From the NCBI GenBank assembly GCA_021432635.1, contig MU270047.1:620001-684000 (forward strand): a DNA stretch of 64,000 nucleotides. Reading direction: 5' to 3'. The position numbers and the translations under genes are program-made. Numbering within the stretch: position 1 is the first letter of the stretch; the number at the start of each line of letters is the position of its first letter. The DNA comes from Thozetella sp. PMI_491. Its lineage: Eukaryota; Ascomycota; Sordariomycetes; Chaetosphaeriales; Chaetosphaeriaceae. The notes under the pieces were generated by a model. That model saw only the letters and a program-made list of their open reading frames with translations, made no database searches and had not been told where the DNA came from. Positions 30,995 through 42,173 of the stretch are shown piece by piece.

Positions 30995-33899
30995 CTATGT
31001 GCCCCTCGCTGGCCCTTGCTGGCCCGTTGTAGCCTGGCCGTGGCCGCCCGCCTGGCTGATGCTGGAGCCCACGGCGCTCGCTGCACCTCGGAGGTTGATC
31101 GCTCCAATACGGTTCACAATGTTGCTGCCCACCGCGTCCACGGCACCCCGAGGGCTCGTGAGGGTCGGGCCCTGCGGGGCCGTTTCCTGCACGCGAAACA
31201 GCTTGATGGCCGTGCCGTTCCAGATGCCCACCGTCCCCTTGGCAACCTGCATCTCGCTGGTGAAGATGAAGCCCCAAAGGAGGGACTCGTACCAGCCCAG
31301 CGCGAGCGGTGACCACTCGAACGAATGTACACGGATTGGCGTCGGCTCTACGCCAACCAACTGTACTTCACGTATCTGGCGGAGCGTCGCGGGCGACGGC
31401 GTGTCGGGGATGAGAGCCTGTCGCGGAACCAGCGCAGTAATCTGCTGGATCAAGGTGAGGATGGTGTGCAAGGGGAGCTCCGGGAGCCATGAGTCGATCC
31501 ACTGTGGAGTCGGCTCGAAGATGCCAGACTGCGAGGCGCTAGCGGAGTGCCCGCTTAGACTAGTGGTGCTATTCTGTCGCGAGAAGGTGAAGTTACTTGC
31601 CCCAGCCGGCATCTTGCCTCTCGCTTTTTCCGACATGCCGCGCAGCTGGCGGGGAACATCATCGGCCTCCATCTGTGATGCCACCGAGGAAGCTCGAGAG
31701 GGGTTCTCGCTCGGGGATGAAGGCGCTGGCGTCGGGCGCTCCTCATCGTCGCTTTCGTCCTCATCATCCCCAATGGCGAAGGTCCCATCTTCAGGAACGT
31801 TGCTCAGGCTGGGTAGCCTCGACTGTGACGGCGTGGTCGGGCTCCGTAGGCTCTCCACTGAGCTCCTCGTGGAACCTGCTTCCGCTTGATCAGCCAGGCC
31901 ACCTGCTTCTTTCCTCCGTCGATTGCGTCGCTCTATCTCTTCCTGTCCGCTTTCCAGCGTGAAGCTGCGCAATGCCTCGAAACGTTTTCTGTTTTTCAGA
32001 ATGGCATATACAAACTCGGTGTTCTCTGAAACGAAGTCAGCAATGAGTATGTTCGATCTGACAAGGTTTGGAGTGGTTTACTCGGGTACTGATGCTCCAC
32101 GATCGAATTCATCGACTCCAATAATGACCGAAGCAGATCGTGGTTGGTTTCGTTCGCCAGAAGGAAGGATGGTGATGACATCGAGTTAAATAGCTGCATT
32201 ATTTTCGTACAGGTCGATGAGCTCAGGCCCTCCAGATAAGCGCCGATGTTGTTGATAACCGCCAGTAGAGCTGGGTAGATTGCGGTGAGCTTTCCCTGGC
32301 TAGTCGTGATGAGGGTATAAATGGACTGCAGACAAATCAGCAACGAGTCCCGCAACAGGATAGAGGCATGCTTACGTGTATGAGGAAGTCGGCGTAGGTT
32401 CCTCTAAAGCCAGGGATTCGGATGGCAGGCGGCAGAGTGTCTTGGCCTTCGAACATCTTGTTTAGGTTGACGCCAAAGTTCTTCTCCACGCTAAGGGTCT
32501 GCAGAAGAAATGCGCACATTCTGACGACACCCTGCTTCGATGCATCGCTCTTATACTCGAGCGCATAGAAGAGGACGAGAATGGTGAAGTCATGTGCTCG
32601 CTCGGTATCAATGATGAATGAGCGGAAGCGCTTGTTGCACTGGGTAATCTCCCAGAAGAGCATAATGATATCGGGCGCAAATCGAATTGATGACTGAGTG
32701 CCAGGTATGTATGAGGCATTGGCTTGTAGTGGCTGGTTCAAGATTCTCGTCATGCCGTCCACAATAAACTGGAAGTCCTGCGGTCGATGAAGCCGTCCGA
32801 GGAAATGACGAAAGAAGTTCTTCTGCGCCGGCACGCCTTCTTGCTCGGGTACCGGATATAGAAGGGTGACGAGGAGAAATTGAAGAGTATAGGTCACTAG
32901 AACTTGCTTGGGGTCCTTGAATACCAAGGTGTTGTACGGCACCCGCCAACTCGCCGGGTTGTACTTTAGAGTCTGCAGCGCGTTAGGGCTTCGGGTCCAA
33001 GTTTGAAATAGAGGGATAGCTTACGGTGTTGAGGAGTGAGCAAAGCACCGAGAGGACAACTTGCTTATCAGGACAGGTGCAAAGGTGAGTGAGGACTCTC
33101 GTGCCCCTCTGCGGCAAGACGTTTGGTGACATGTACATGCTCTGACTGACCAGCGTCAGGAGCAGGCGCAGGATTTCGCATCGGTTGCTCTCATGCTCGC
33201 GGGTCGTAGGTATTGTCGCATTGCAGCCCACGCCACTCTGCCATATCGCATAACTGACTTTGGGCTTGCCATGCGGTTGCTTCGGCACCGTCAAGTCGGA
33301 GAAGAACAGGAGGTCGACTAGTGTATCCACAAGCTCCTCCGCCAGGGGCTTTGCGTCTTCAAACTCCTCCTCACTCTGGGCTTTGGTCTGGTCTTCCTGT
33401 GCCTCGTCGAATAGCACCTCGGTTGCGAGCGCGGACGTTCGAGTCCGTTTTCTCCGCTGGCCCCAGAAGAAGTTTTCCTCCCACGCCTGGAGGGCATCTT
33501 TTTCATACACAAAGGGCAGGACACGTGTTAACACCCGCACGCAGTTGAGGGCATCGCGCTCCGGGGCGATCTCGGGGTCGGGGAAGGAGGGATGGTGCCG
33601 TAAAATGAAGAGGCGCGATGTCACGGCAAGTATTAGGGTCTCGAGGTTCTCTATCGCATTGTCACGCGTGCGCCGGATGTCGGCGGGGGCGAAGAGGCTA
33701 AAGATGTCCTCGGAGGATTCCGGGAGCTCCCAGAACTGAATTCACGAGAAGTTAGCAAGCAGGGAAGCGTAGCCCGCACGATGTGTCCTTCAACGAGACG
33801 TACCGAGGTCCAGTAAGGGTCGTCGGCAGGGATGTGGCGTTCCTCTGAGAGTCTAAAGATGCCTTTCTTGAAGACAAGCTTGGAGTCGCTTGCGCCCAT
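30995..33899 (-). CDS. HID1: HID1-family Golgi trafficking protein
   Basis: Five exons (33899-33804, 33735-33025, 32972-32376, 32325-32082, 32025-30995) give 892 residues. The start MGASDSKLVFKKGIFRLSEE is the family hallmark: Gly2 is expected to be N-myristoylated and the segment tethers the protein to Golgi membranes. The body is all-helical HID1/dymeclin-like sequence, for example DDPYWTSFWELPES at the first junction, CVRVLTRVLPFVYE, LLFFSDLTVP and YLEGLSSSTCTKIMQLFNSM. Residues 570-740 are a charged, Ser-rich linker and the C-terminus holds a second ordered block (WIDSWLPELPLHTILTLIQQ). HID1 in animals and its fission-yeast homologue Ftp105 act in trans-Golgi and secretory-granule sorting. 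Family membership is clear; the fungal role is by analogy. It is divergent from the RmlD/MAT2B-like gene, 331 bp away. Confidence 0.93.
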
Positions 33900-34230
33900 G
33901 TTGTCGTCTGAGGAATCACACGTCCATGGGCATAGCCTGGATGGTGGTCCTGTATTTCGTGCCGGTCGAGGCTCTGGGATTGGGGAGAAGGGTGTGGCGG
34001 CGGAGGTTGCGCGCTGTTACATCACTGGCCACGATGAGGGTCTAGGCCGGCCCCCAATCTTTGGCCCGCCGGGAACCGCTGCTCTAACCCTAACCCTGTA
34101 CATCTGCTACATGTAAGTGGGCTCGGTTTGGGGGGCAACAACCAAGACGGATGATCTCGTTCCTATCTTCAGCGTGCAAACACCTCGTAGCCAACGCTTT
34201 CCCCTTCCTTTTCTACTCTCTCCTTTGAAT
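33900..34230. promoter_or_regulatory. Short divergent promoter with two telomere-type repeats
   Basis: Only 331 bp separate the HID1 ATG (33899) from the MAT2B-like ATG (34231), so the promoters overlap. At 34084-34097 the plus strand reads CTAACCCTAACCCT, which is two copies of the (TTAGGG)n telomere unit of filamentous fungi on the minus strand. It may be a telobox-type protein-binding site or an interstitial telomere relic. Confidence 0.6.
34084..34097 (-). promoter_or_regulatory. Telobox-like (TTAGGG)2 motif
   Basis: Two consecutive AACCCT units on the plus strand, equal to the telomere repeat used by most filamentous fungi. In several eukaryotes Myb-type telobox-binding proteins use such sites in promoters. 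It sits inside the 331-bp HID1/MAT2B-like divergent promoter. Confidence 0.4.
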
Positions 34231-35360
34231 ATGGCCACGAATACAGCCTTGGTGACCGGTGCTACCGGTTTTTTGGGCCGCCAAGTCGTCAAGGCCTTCG
34301 AACGCCAGAATTGGACGGTGAGGGGAACAGGCTTCTCCAGAGCTGACGGTACCTCCGTGCTCAAGGTCGACTTGTCCAATGCGGCCGAAGTCGAGAAAGC
34401 CCTGGATGACGTGCAGTAAGCCATCCCGCACCTAACAACATGACACGTAGCTAACGACGAAAAGGCCCCAAGTGGTTGTCCACTGTGAGTGCCGGCTTAG
34501 TCTCTTTCCAATAGGGAGGGTGCAGCACCTGACTTCCCACCTTTAGGCGCTGCGAATAGGTTTCCAGACAAAGTAGAAAAAGATCCTGAGGGGACTAAAG
34601 CCATCAATGTCGATGCCTCACGGTCCCTAGCCAAGCTCTGCGCCGAGCGCTCCATTCTCCTGATCTACATCTCCACAGACTATGTCTTCTCAGGGAGGCA
34701 GGGAGAGGCGCCTTATCAAAGTGATGCCGCAACCGGCCCCACGAATCTATACGGCCAAACGAAGCTAGATGGCGAGGTCGCCGTTTTCGACGAATTTAAG
34801 GGCGCTGGAAAAGAGGGGCTTGGCGTTGCCCTCCGAGTGCCGGTCCTTTACGGCCCTGCAACGACTCCGTCCGAGAGTGCCGTCAATGTCTTGATGGACG
34901 TCCTACACAAGGCTCAGCAAGATGGTGCACACATCAAGATGGAGCACTGGGCGCTGCGATATCCCACCAATACGGAGGACGTTGGACGCGTGTGTCATGG
35001 TGAGCTTCCCTGTTTGGTCTTGCCTTGAATCCAATGACCAAGAGCTCATCCTATCCGCGTGCAGACGTGGCTGTCAAGTATCTCGAAACGCAAGATCGGG
35101 CATCTCTGCCTCGTGTACTGCAGTTCTCAAGTGAGGACAAGTATACCAAGTACGAGATGTGTCGGGTCTTTGGCGAGATTATGGGCCTCTCGACCAATCG
35201 CATCGAGGCCAATACTGAAGGCAACGACCCCAATGCCAGCGTGCAGCGGCCCTATGACTGCCATCTCAGTACCAAAGCACTTAAAGACCTTCAGATCGAC
35301 ATATCCACCCAAGACTTCGTTGGCTGGTGGAAGCGTGAGTCAAGAGCCTTCCGGCACTAA
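34231..35360 (+). CDS. MAT2B/RmlD-like NAD(P)-dependent reductase
   Basis: Four exons (34231-34415, 34465-34484, 34547-34999, 35065-35360) give 317 residues. The Rossmann glycine motif TGATGFLGRQ is at residue 8, the active-site YGQTKLD (YxxxK) lies near residue 140 and STDYVFSG just before it. The VVVHCAANRFPDKVEKDPEG segment, formed across introns two and three, is typical of the dTDP-4-dehydrorhamnose reductase superfamily. The best fit is the fungal homologue of MAT2B, the regulatory subunit of methionine adenosyltransferase. A bacterial-type RmlD role in dTDP-rhamnose synthesis is the alternative, but no companion Rml gene is nearby. Cytosolic; no signal peptide or membrane segment. Confidence 0.88.
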
Positions 35361-36429
35361 CTCCAGTCTGGGACCAAACGGCAGCGGTCTTCTGTTCCCA
35401 TGGGGCGCGGGGAGGGAAAAGGAAAAGGAAAACGGACGCACAATCTGGATGCCATCACTAGCAGCTATTTCAACTGAACCTTGTGTAGGCTACCAGAACA
35501 GCAATGCAATCAGAATCCTCGCGGCCTAGTGAGAGGGGTAGGCGGGCACGACATATGTGCTCAAGATGGTGAAGCGCCACACGACACGTTCTTGTCAAGC
35601 CATTGCTTCTCTGCTGCTGAAGACGGCGGAGGTAACTAGTTCTTCGCTGCCTGCGTCTGCAGGTTCCGGAGCCGACTGTCTGAAACGAACAAAAAAGAGA
35701 ATATCCGCTCCTAGCGAAAGTTCTCTGGGCGTAGCAACCTCGCAACCGGGGCAGCTCAAACCTTCGATCTCGCCTTCCACCGGTAGTGGGGATTGCGCGC
35801 TGTGCGCATGTTGATGTTAGCGCCTAAATATTGAGATGGCTGTTGAAGACCTTTCCGGCCAAGGAATGTACTCCGGCACAGGATGACAGGCCGTCAGAGT
35901 GATCGTCTTCGCATGACATTTCTGCGCGGGAGGGAGATTGCCTTGTGCTAGTCCCGCCGCCACTTGGACGCGACTAAAATGGCCAGACCTGCATGCCTCA
36001 AGTAAAGAGGCACGCAACGAATGCATCGCACCTCGACACCGGAGAATCTCCCTACGGCGCGGCTGCCCCATGGAATTCAATGTTTAACTCCAAATACCCA
36101 CGAGCCAGCCCCGTTGGGTTTCCCACATCTCCCTACCTCTCCTCCCTGTTTGTTTGACCTGTTGATCCCCCAGGATTCACCCTCGACTACTTTCAACCCG
36201 ATCAGATCACCCGACGACTTACGAACATCGACGGCATCGCCTGTAGAGAGAAAGCGCTAATCGGAGGGGAAAGAGCAACAACAAAGTGAGCGCAGCCCAA
36301 GGTGGATTTGCTCGCGACCACAGGCGAAGTAGCGGCGGGCCTGGGGTAGTGCTGAGCGCCACTGCGCGGCAATCGGAACCCTGCTGAAGATCCGGGGAAC
36401 CTAGCGCAGCCCGGTACCAGCGGCAGGCC
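35361..36429. other. Intergenic between the MAT2B-like and RA-PH genes
   Basis: About 1 kb, with a pyrimidine-rich stretch near 36100-36200 that fits a promoter for the next gene. No coding sequence is supportable here. Confidence 0.5.
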
Positions 36430-39400
36430 ATGTCGGCCACATCGACGGTGGCCGTGGCAGCACCTACAATGGTCTCCCGGTATGCGAACTTGAGGAGAAA
36501 CAGCCTATCCGAAATTCGCAAGGATCTGGACAAGCTGCTGCTGGAAGATGAAGAGCAACATGCGCCCGCCTCAGGACCGCTCAAGAGCGCCAAAAGCAGG
36601 AGAGAAACCCAGAGTCGGCCGAGAGCCAAGACCGTCTCGTCGGGGCAGGATGGTCCGTTGAAGCAGGGCCACTTCAATGCTCTCGACTTTTCGTTCCCGC
36701 CACCGCTCCCTCCTCTCCTCCCACTGCCTCCGCTGCCGCCCACGCGCCGAAGGGAGGACGAAGGCCGCCGGCCAGAGGGTTCATTCGTGCAACATGAAGG
36801 ACCGAGCTTAGAACGGAGGCGGCTAGCCGACCCGGACCCGGACCCGCACATGTTCCCAGTTGCTACGGCAATTACTGTTGACGAAGCCATCGCGGCTCCG
36901 ATCGACATTCCGCACTCCGAAAGTGAGCGGGATCTCTATTTCCCCCACCAGGCAGCAGATCGCAGGCGCCGGGAGGAGGAAGAGGCAGGACGATGGGCCG
37001 CCGAGGTTGCGCGACTGGAAGCCGAGACCGATCGGATCCTGGCCGAACAGCGCAAGAGGGATCTAGCCCGGCAGCTTCAGGCCCAGCTGGGCCCGTCAGC
37101 GTCCCTTTCCTCCGTCAAGGCCAAGAGCCCCGTACTCGAACGCTTCACCTTCCTATCTCGCGGGCGAAGATCGAATGCCGCCACGCTCTCACCCACATCG
37201 TCCATGTGCGCATCGGTCGACTCCAGCCGAGCCCATAGCCTAGAACCAACCCTGCTGCCGAGAAACTTCATGGATGCAACTGCCAAGGCTGTTTCTCCGC
37301 AGATGGATGAGCCGATCTCTGCAAGCAATAGTGGGGCCCAACGAGTGAGTTTGTCCCATTCGATATGATTTTTTTTTGTCTCAGGGCCGATCCATTTGTA
37401 CTGACAAAGAGCACCAGTGGGTGATGGTTCGTTGCCGGGAGGTTACATTAAGCATTCCCGTCCGCCTCGGCACAACGACGGTCGATGTCTTGTGGGAACT
37501 CTCTGATCGGCTGATGCAACCAGTCAATGCGGAAACCAGCATCCTGATTGAGACATACGCACAACTTGGCGTGGAGCGGCGCCTGCGCCGTTATGAGCGC
37601 CTGTGGACCGTCCTAGACTCTTGGGATAAAGATACGCAGAACTCACTTCTGCTCCTGTCGGACGCATTCGTGGACAAAGACCTCGACCTCGCCAGCGTTT
37701 CGGTCACAGAACAGCCACCAGACGGTGTTACCCTCCAACTGTACCACTCCCAGCGGCCAGGCAGGTGGAACAAGAGGTATATTACCCTCCTCTCGGGCGG
37801 TCAGATCTTCTTGTCCAGGAGGCAGGATCCCAATCCAACCGACAGGGACGTGCAGAGCGTATGCCACCTGACCGACTTTGATATCTACACTCCAACAGAC
37901 GCAACTCTGCGCAGGCAAATCAAGCCGCCCAAGAAATACTGTTACGCCATCAAGTCACAGCAAAAGACTTCACTGTTCTTTCAGGCTGAGAATTTCGTTC
38001 ATTTCTTTTGCACCGACGATCGCGACGTTGCGGCTCAGTTCTATGCCGCCGTGCATGCCTGGCGCAGCTGGTATTTGGTCAATCGAACACATCTCACACC
38101 TCCTCAGAAGCCGGCGCCGGCGCCGAATCGCCCACCGCCGCCTTCTCTTGTCGAGGAGGAACCTCAGGTCGCCGAGGAGCCCGAGGAGTGCATGGCACCG
38201 GAGAGGCCCAAGGAGCCAGAGCGGCCCAAGGAGCCAGAGAGGCCGCCGCAGATTACAACTGTCAAGCACAAGCCAAAGAAGTCCATCAGCCACGTCAAGG
38301 TCAACGGACATAGGGTGCGCGTGTCGGTTGACGAGGCGCCGTATGCGATCGGAGAGTTCTCCCCGTTGATCAACCTAGAGAGATTCAATAAGCCTCTCGA
38401 CGAGTTTGGAAAAGACTGGGAGCCCGACATGGTGCGCCAGTCAATGTCCAAGGGAGTCTCCCTACCTGAGAAGCTCGCGGCGCAGAAGCAGAAGCTGTCG
38501 ACCGACCGACAGCGAGAGAAAGAAGCGCGGCCAGGGCCTCGCTCACCGCTCTTGCCCATGTCCGAAGAGCCTGCATTCGCCACCACCGGTTTGCTCGGCA
38601 GCAGGTATAATGAACGCCTGCAGGCCCAGAAGGATGTGAGAAATAAACTCCAGAATGCATTCCCGACTGACGGCCCTTTCACGGCGGGCCCAAACCTACT
38701 AAATGGCGGCATACCAAATGCACCGGGTGGGTCGAAACCGAGGCTCGGGTCAGCCTCATCGTCCGTCAAATCTGGCTCCTCTGCTGCGTCTAGGAGGAAC
38801 GATCTCTCTTCATGGTTCCCCTCTGCGATAGAGCACACGGCGAAAATTAGGACTACGCCAAACTCGCAGCAGTCGTACGATCGAGGTGATCGCGAGAGCA
38901 TCCGGCGGCAGCAATCTCGGATGCCAGCGCCCCTGGTCAATCTCACACCAACTTTCATCGAAGCGCCGCAGTGGTCTCGCGATAATGTTGGCCGTGGCGT
39001 CAGGGTTCCTGAAGGGACCATGCTCGTCGATCTCGCGACGTCCCCCTGCCCCCCTAACAGCCAGGCTCGTTTCCGGGACACCTCAGGCCCGGCGCCGCGG
39101 TTAATTCGAAGGGAGACACCGCCGCAGCCGCCGCCACAAGCGTCAACCTCCAGGCCAAACACGAGCGATGGCCGTTCAACGATGTCCGCTAGGCAGAGGG
39201 CCGGGACCGCAGTTACGAGCAGCAGCTCGGCGTCTCGGAGAGACGAGAGGGCTTATGCAACTCCGCCAATGCTTCCGCCGATTTCAGGTCTCTCGACAAG
39301 AATCACGAGCCGAGAAGGGTTTGGAGGTCACATCGCAGGAGAGCACAACTTTCCGATTCCACCGCGAGATACGACAAGGCCACGCGGCGCCGCGGCGTCA

Positions 39401-39481
39401 AGGCCATCACCGCCAGGCTCTGCGGGTGAACAAAATCGAGACAGAGACCGGATGGGGATCGATTCCACGTTCCGGTTCTAA
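36430..39481 (+). CDS. RA-PH domain protein (fungal MRL-like), probably signalling
   Basis: Two exons (36430-37344, 37385-39481) give 1003 residues. The N-terminal 300 residues are largely disordered, with a Ser/Arg/Pro-rich start, a conserved-looking RYANLRRNSLSEIRKDLDKL block and a coiled-coil-like ALEA/RR segment near residues 175-215. A Ras-association-like domain spans about 316-397 (QWVMVRCREVTLSIPVRLG, then WTVLDSWDKD). A PH domain follows at about 405-533 (LQLYHSQRPGRWNKRYITLL, FFQAENFVHFFCTDDRDVAA). The C-terminal 450 residues are Pro/Ser/Arg-rich disorder, including PERPKEPERPKEPERP repeats. The RA-PH pairing recalls Mig10/RIAM/lamellipodin proteins, which link Ras-type GTPases to membranes and actin. 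The fungal target is unknown; function inferred only from domain order. Confidence 0.85.
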
Positions 39482-40053
39482 TCCACCGGAGGCTGCTTTT
39501 GGGGGGGGGCTGTCGTGGGGCGCTGTCTTGCCGCGTTGGCTGCTAAATATGGGGTTTTGGGTCACATACAAAGCGAATGGAAGGATCAACTGTGGGCAGG
39601 CTTGGCATGAGTTGTGCTGGGCATTGACTTGAATGAGCCGATCTAGGCGTGGATATGAATAATTGGATGAAAGCATAAAGGGGGGGGTATGCATTTGTGT
39701 CGAGATGGAGGCCGCCATTCCGTCCTCCCGGGGTGATCACGAGCGGAGAGATGATGTGTGGGCACGGCGCGTTGCCAGATCTATTATTTTGTCTCATAGC
39801 CAAAGGATAAGAGGAGACTGCCCCGTCGCGTGCCAGGGGGTTCCTCGAGTCAGCAAGTTATTCGCACTGTCTCTATCTCTCTGGCGACCTAAGCGGCCGT
39901 TCCAGATAACAGTTTCTCTTTCGAAAGTAGCTTTTTAGCGCTTCGGCTTGCTTCCCTTTTATAAAATTAACTGTCACCCACACACCACCACCAGTTCTGC
40001 AGAAACCACCGGGACTCGCGTGCTCGATCCCCATTCTCCATCTGCCGGCCTCT
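39482..40053. other. Intergenic between convergent RA-PH and FPPS genes
   Basis: 3' flanks only; two short G runs (about 39500 and 39680). No gene or other structure seen. Confidence 0.6.
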
Positions 40054-41200
40054 CTACTTGGTGCGCTTATAGATTTTGGAGAGGAAAGCGTCGAATACTC
40101 CCTTCTTCAGACCTTCGCTCTCGTCTACGTTGTCAATCAGGACGCGGATCTTGCTGACGGCGTCCTCCTCGTAGTCCTGGTATAGCTTCTCTAGCTCCAG
40201 GTCGTCGTAGAGCTTCTTGATGACGGTTTCCTTGTCCTTGTCCTTGATGCCGTAGTTTTCCTCCAAGGTCTTGCGCACCTCGGGCTTGCTCTTGGCGATC
40301 TCCAGCGCCTTGTTCACCAGCCATGAGCACTTGTTGTCCTGGATGTCGGTGCCGATCTTTCCGATGTGTTCAGCAAGTCCAAAGTTGTCGAGGTAGTCGT
40401 CTTGAACCTGGAAGTACTCCCCGAGCGGGATGAGGATATCGTGGGCCTGCTTGAGGTTCTTGGGAGTAGCCACGTTGAGCTGGTGGAGCGCGAGGGCCAC
40501 GGGCAGGTAGAAGCTGTAGTACGCCGTCTTATAGATGACGATGAACCTGTACTTGCTCATGCTGAAGTTGTCCAGGTTCACCTTGTCCTCGGGTGCTGTC
40601 AGGAGGTCGCAGAGCTGGCCGAGCTCGGTTTGGTATGTGACTTCATGGAACAGCTCCACGATGTCGATATAGCTGGGGTGGGAGCGGAAGTACTTCTTGA
40701 GCAGGATGAAGATGGCCGACTCGAGGATGAAGGCGTCGTTGATGGCGATCATGCCAACACCCTCCTGGCGGTACCAGCACGGCTTGCCGCGGCGAGTGAT
40801 GCTGCCGTCCATGATGTCATCTGAAACGAGGAAGAAGGCCTGGAGAAGCTCCGTCATCCAGCCAAGCGTCGCGGCGTGGAAGTACTCGTCTTCGGAGAGC
40901 GCCCGTCCCAGGAGGATGGACACCGAGTCCGGCACCGACATGCCGCGGTTGCATTTTCCGCCGAGCGTGTTGACCTCGAGGCTCTGGAGGCAGAGAAAGG
41001 ACAAGGGAATTAGCGAGCTTGTTGAGAGATGCAGAGGAGAGACGGGGTGGAATGGTTCTTGGGAGGCAAGGCACACGCACCTGCTTAAGCCAGTCCAGCT
41101 CGGTCTGAGGAAGGTTATACTTCTTGGCGGACTCGAGAATCGCCTCCTCCAGCTTTGGGAAGACGCTCTCGAACTCCTTGAGGGTGGCTTTCTGGGCCAT
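40054..41200 (-). CDS. ERG20: Farnesyl diphosphate synthase (FPPS/Erg20)
   Basis: Two exons (41200-41081, 40983-40054) give 349 residues, the usual length for fungal FPPS. Both aspartate-rich motifs are present: the first DDIMD at about 95-99 (in [19 protein letters not shown]), the second DDYLD near 235 ([13 protein letters not shown]). The GGKCNRG isopentenyl-diphosphate loop and the C-terminal KIYKRTK also fit. The enzyme makes geranyl and farnesyl diphosphate from IPP and DMAPP for sterols, ubiquinone, dolichol and prenylated proteins. The start chosen is [20 protein letters not shown]; an in-frame ATG 48 bases upstream (41248) would add an Arg-rich extension and is the less likely start. 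The gene is divergent from CDC23, about 1 kb away. Confidence 0.96.
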
Positions 41201-42173
41201 CTTGGGCAGCGCTACTCGTCGAGGTCTCGAATTTCGAATTGAGTCCAAACTGGCCGCACAACAGGCTGGTAGAGCTCAGAAGGCGGGGCGAAAGGGAAAG
41301 TGTCGGGGAGCATCAGAGAAGATACCGTTTGTTTGCACCCCGCCAAAATGATTAGCAGTGGGGCACGCTCGCCCTGCCTTGAGCCGATCTCGCCGTGCAT
41401 GTCGGCTCTACATCCCAGGGGTCTTCATTGGACAAGCCGCGCGAGGAGCGCTTGGGGGTTTGCCCTTTTCTTTTGACAGCTTGTCATACGCAGGCTATGT
41501 CGGTATAGTTTCAGCGCCTCCTCTTTGGGCCGTCCGCACAGCATAGCAGCTGATATAGTCGAATGCTCTCAGTCACCGGCATCACATTTGGTAGGTAGAC
41601 TTCATGGCTACTACGTTGTCATGGACGCTCCAGGTTTGGAATAGAGTGGCTGGTTCTTGAATGGATGAGCAAGCAATTGACACTGTACTTCGCAATGGCG
41701 GTTCTACCCGAGCCTTTAGGCACCTTATTTTCCTGGCTGTGGTCCGCCAGGTTAGTTGAGGAGCGGTGTGCTGGGTTGCGGCTACTGTACCTGCCTTGCC
41801 CCACTGCGCGACCCCCTTCTGGTACGCTAGACCCCTCCGAGGCGGTGAACAGCTATCGGATGAACTGGGTAGGTGGGGAAGCGCGGCAGAATGCGCGGGC
41901 TCCCTCGACGCGACGAGCACTTTGTTGGAGCTCTCAGCCTGGAGAGCATGCCCGTTCATCACGTACACTCCGTCTCTCATCGCTTGCCTGCTGTCTAGCC
42001 ACCTCGGGTCCCTCGACCAGCTCGCTGCATCCGATGCCCCAATAACCCCTTCTGCTACTTTGTTTTCCTCACAACCCACAGCGCCTTCCTTCCACGCTGT
42101 CCTTCCCCACACGTCAACCCTCCATGTTTACTTGAGGCGCCGAGGTTACTCGTCATCGGAATCCGTAATTACC
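41201..42173. promoter_or_regulatory. Divergent promoter region between ERG20 and CDC23
   Basis: About 1 kb between the two start codons; both promoters must lie here. I did not identify a sterol regulatory element or other known operator with confidence. The open frames in it are not coding-like. Confidence 0.6.

Noticed and set aside
38164..39162. A 332-codon antisense frame in the RA-PH gene
   Set aside because: Shadow of the low-complexity C-terminal region of the real gene; no independent signal.
41201..41248. Upstream in-frame ATG for FPPS at 41248
   Set aside because: It would add an Arg-rich 16-residue extension not seen in fungal FPPS; the second ATG gives the normal N-terminus and length.
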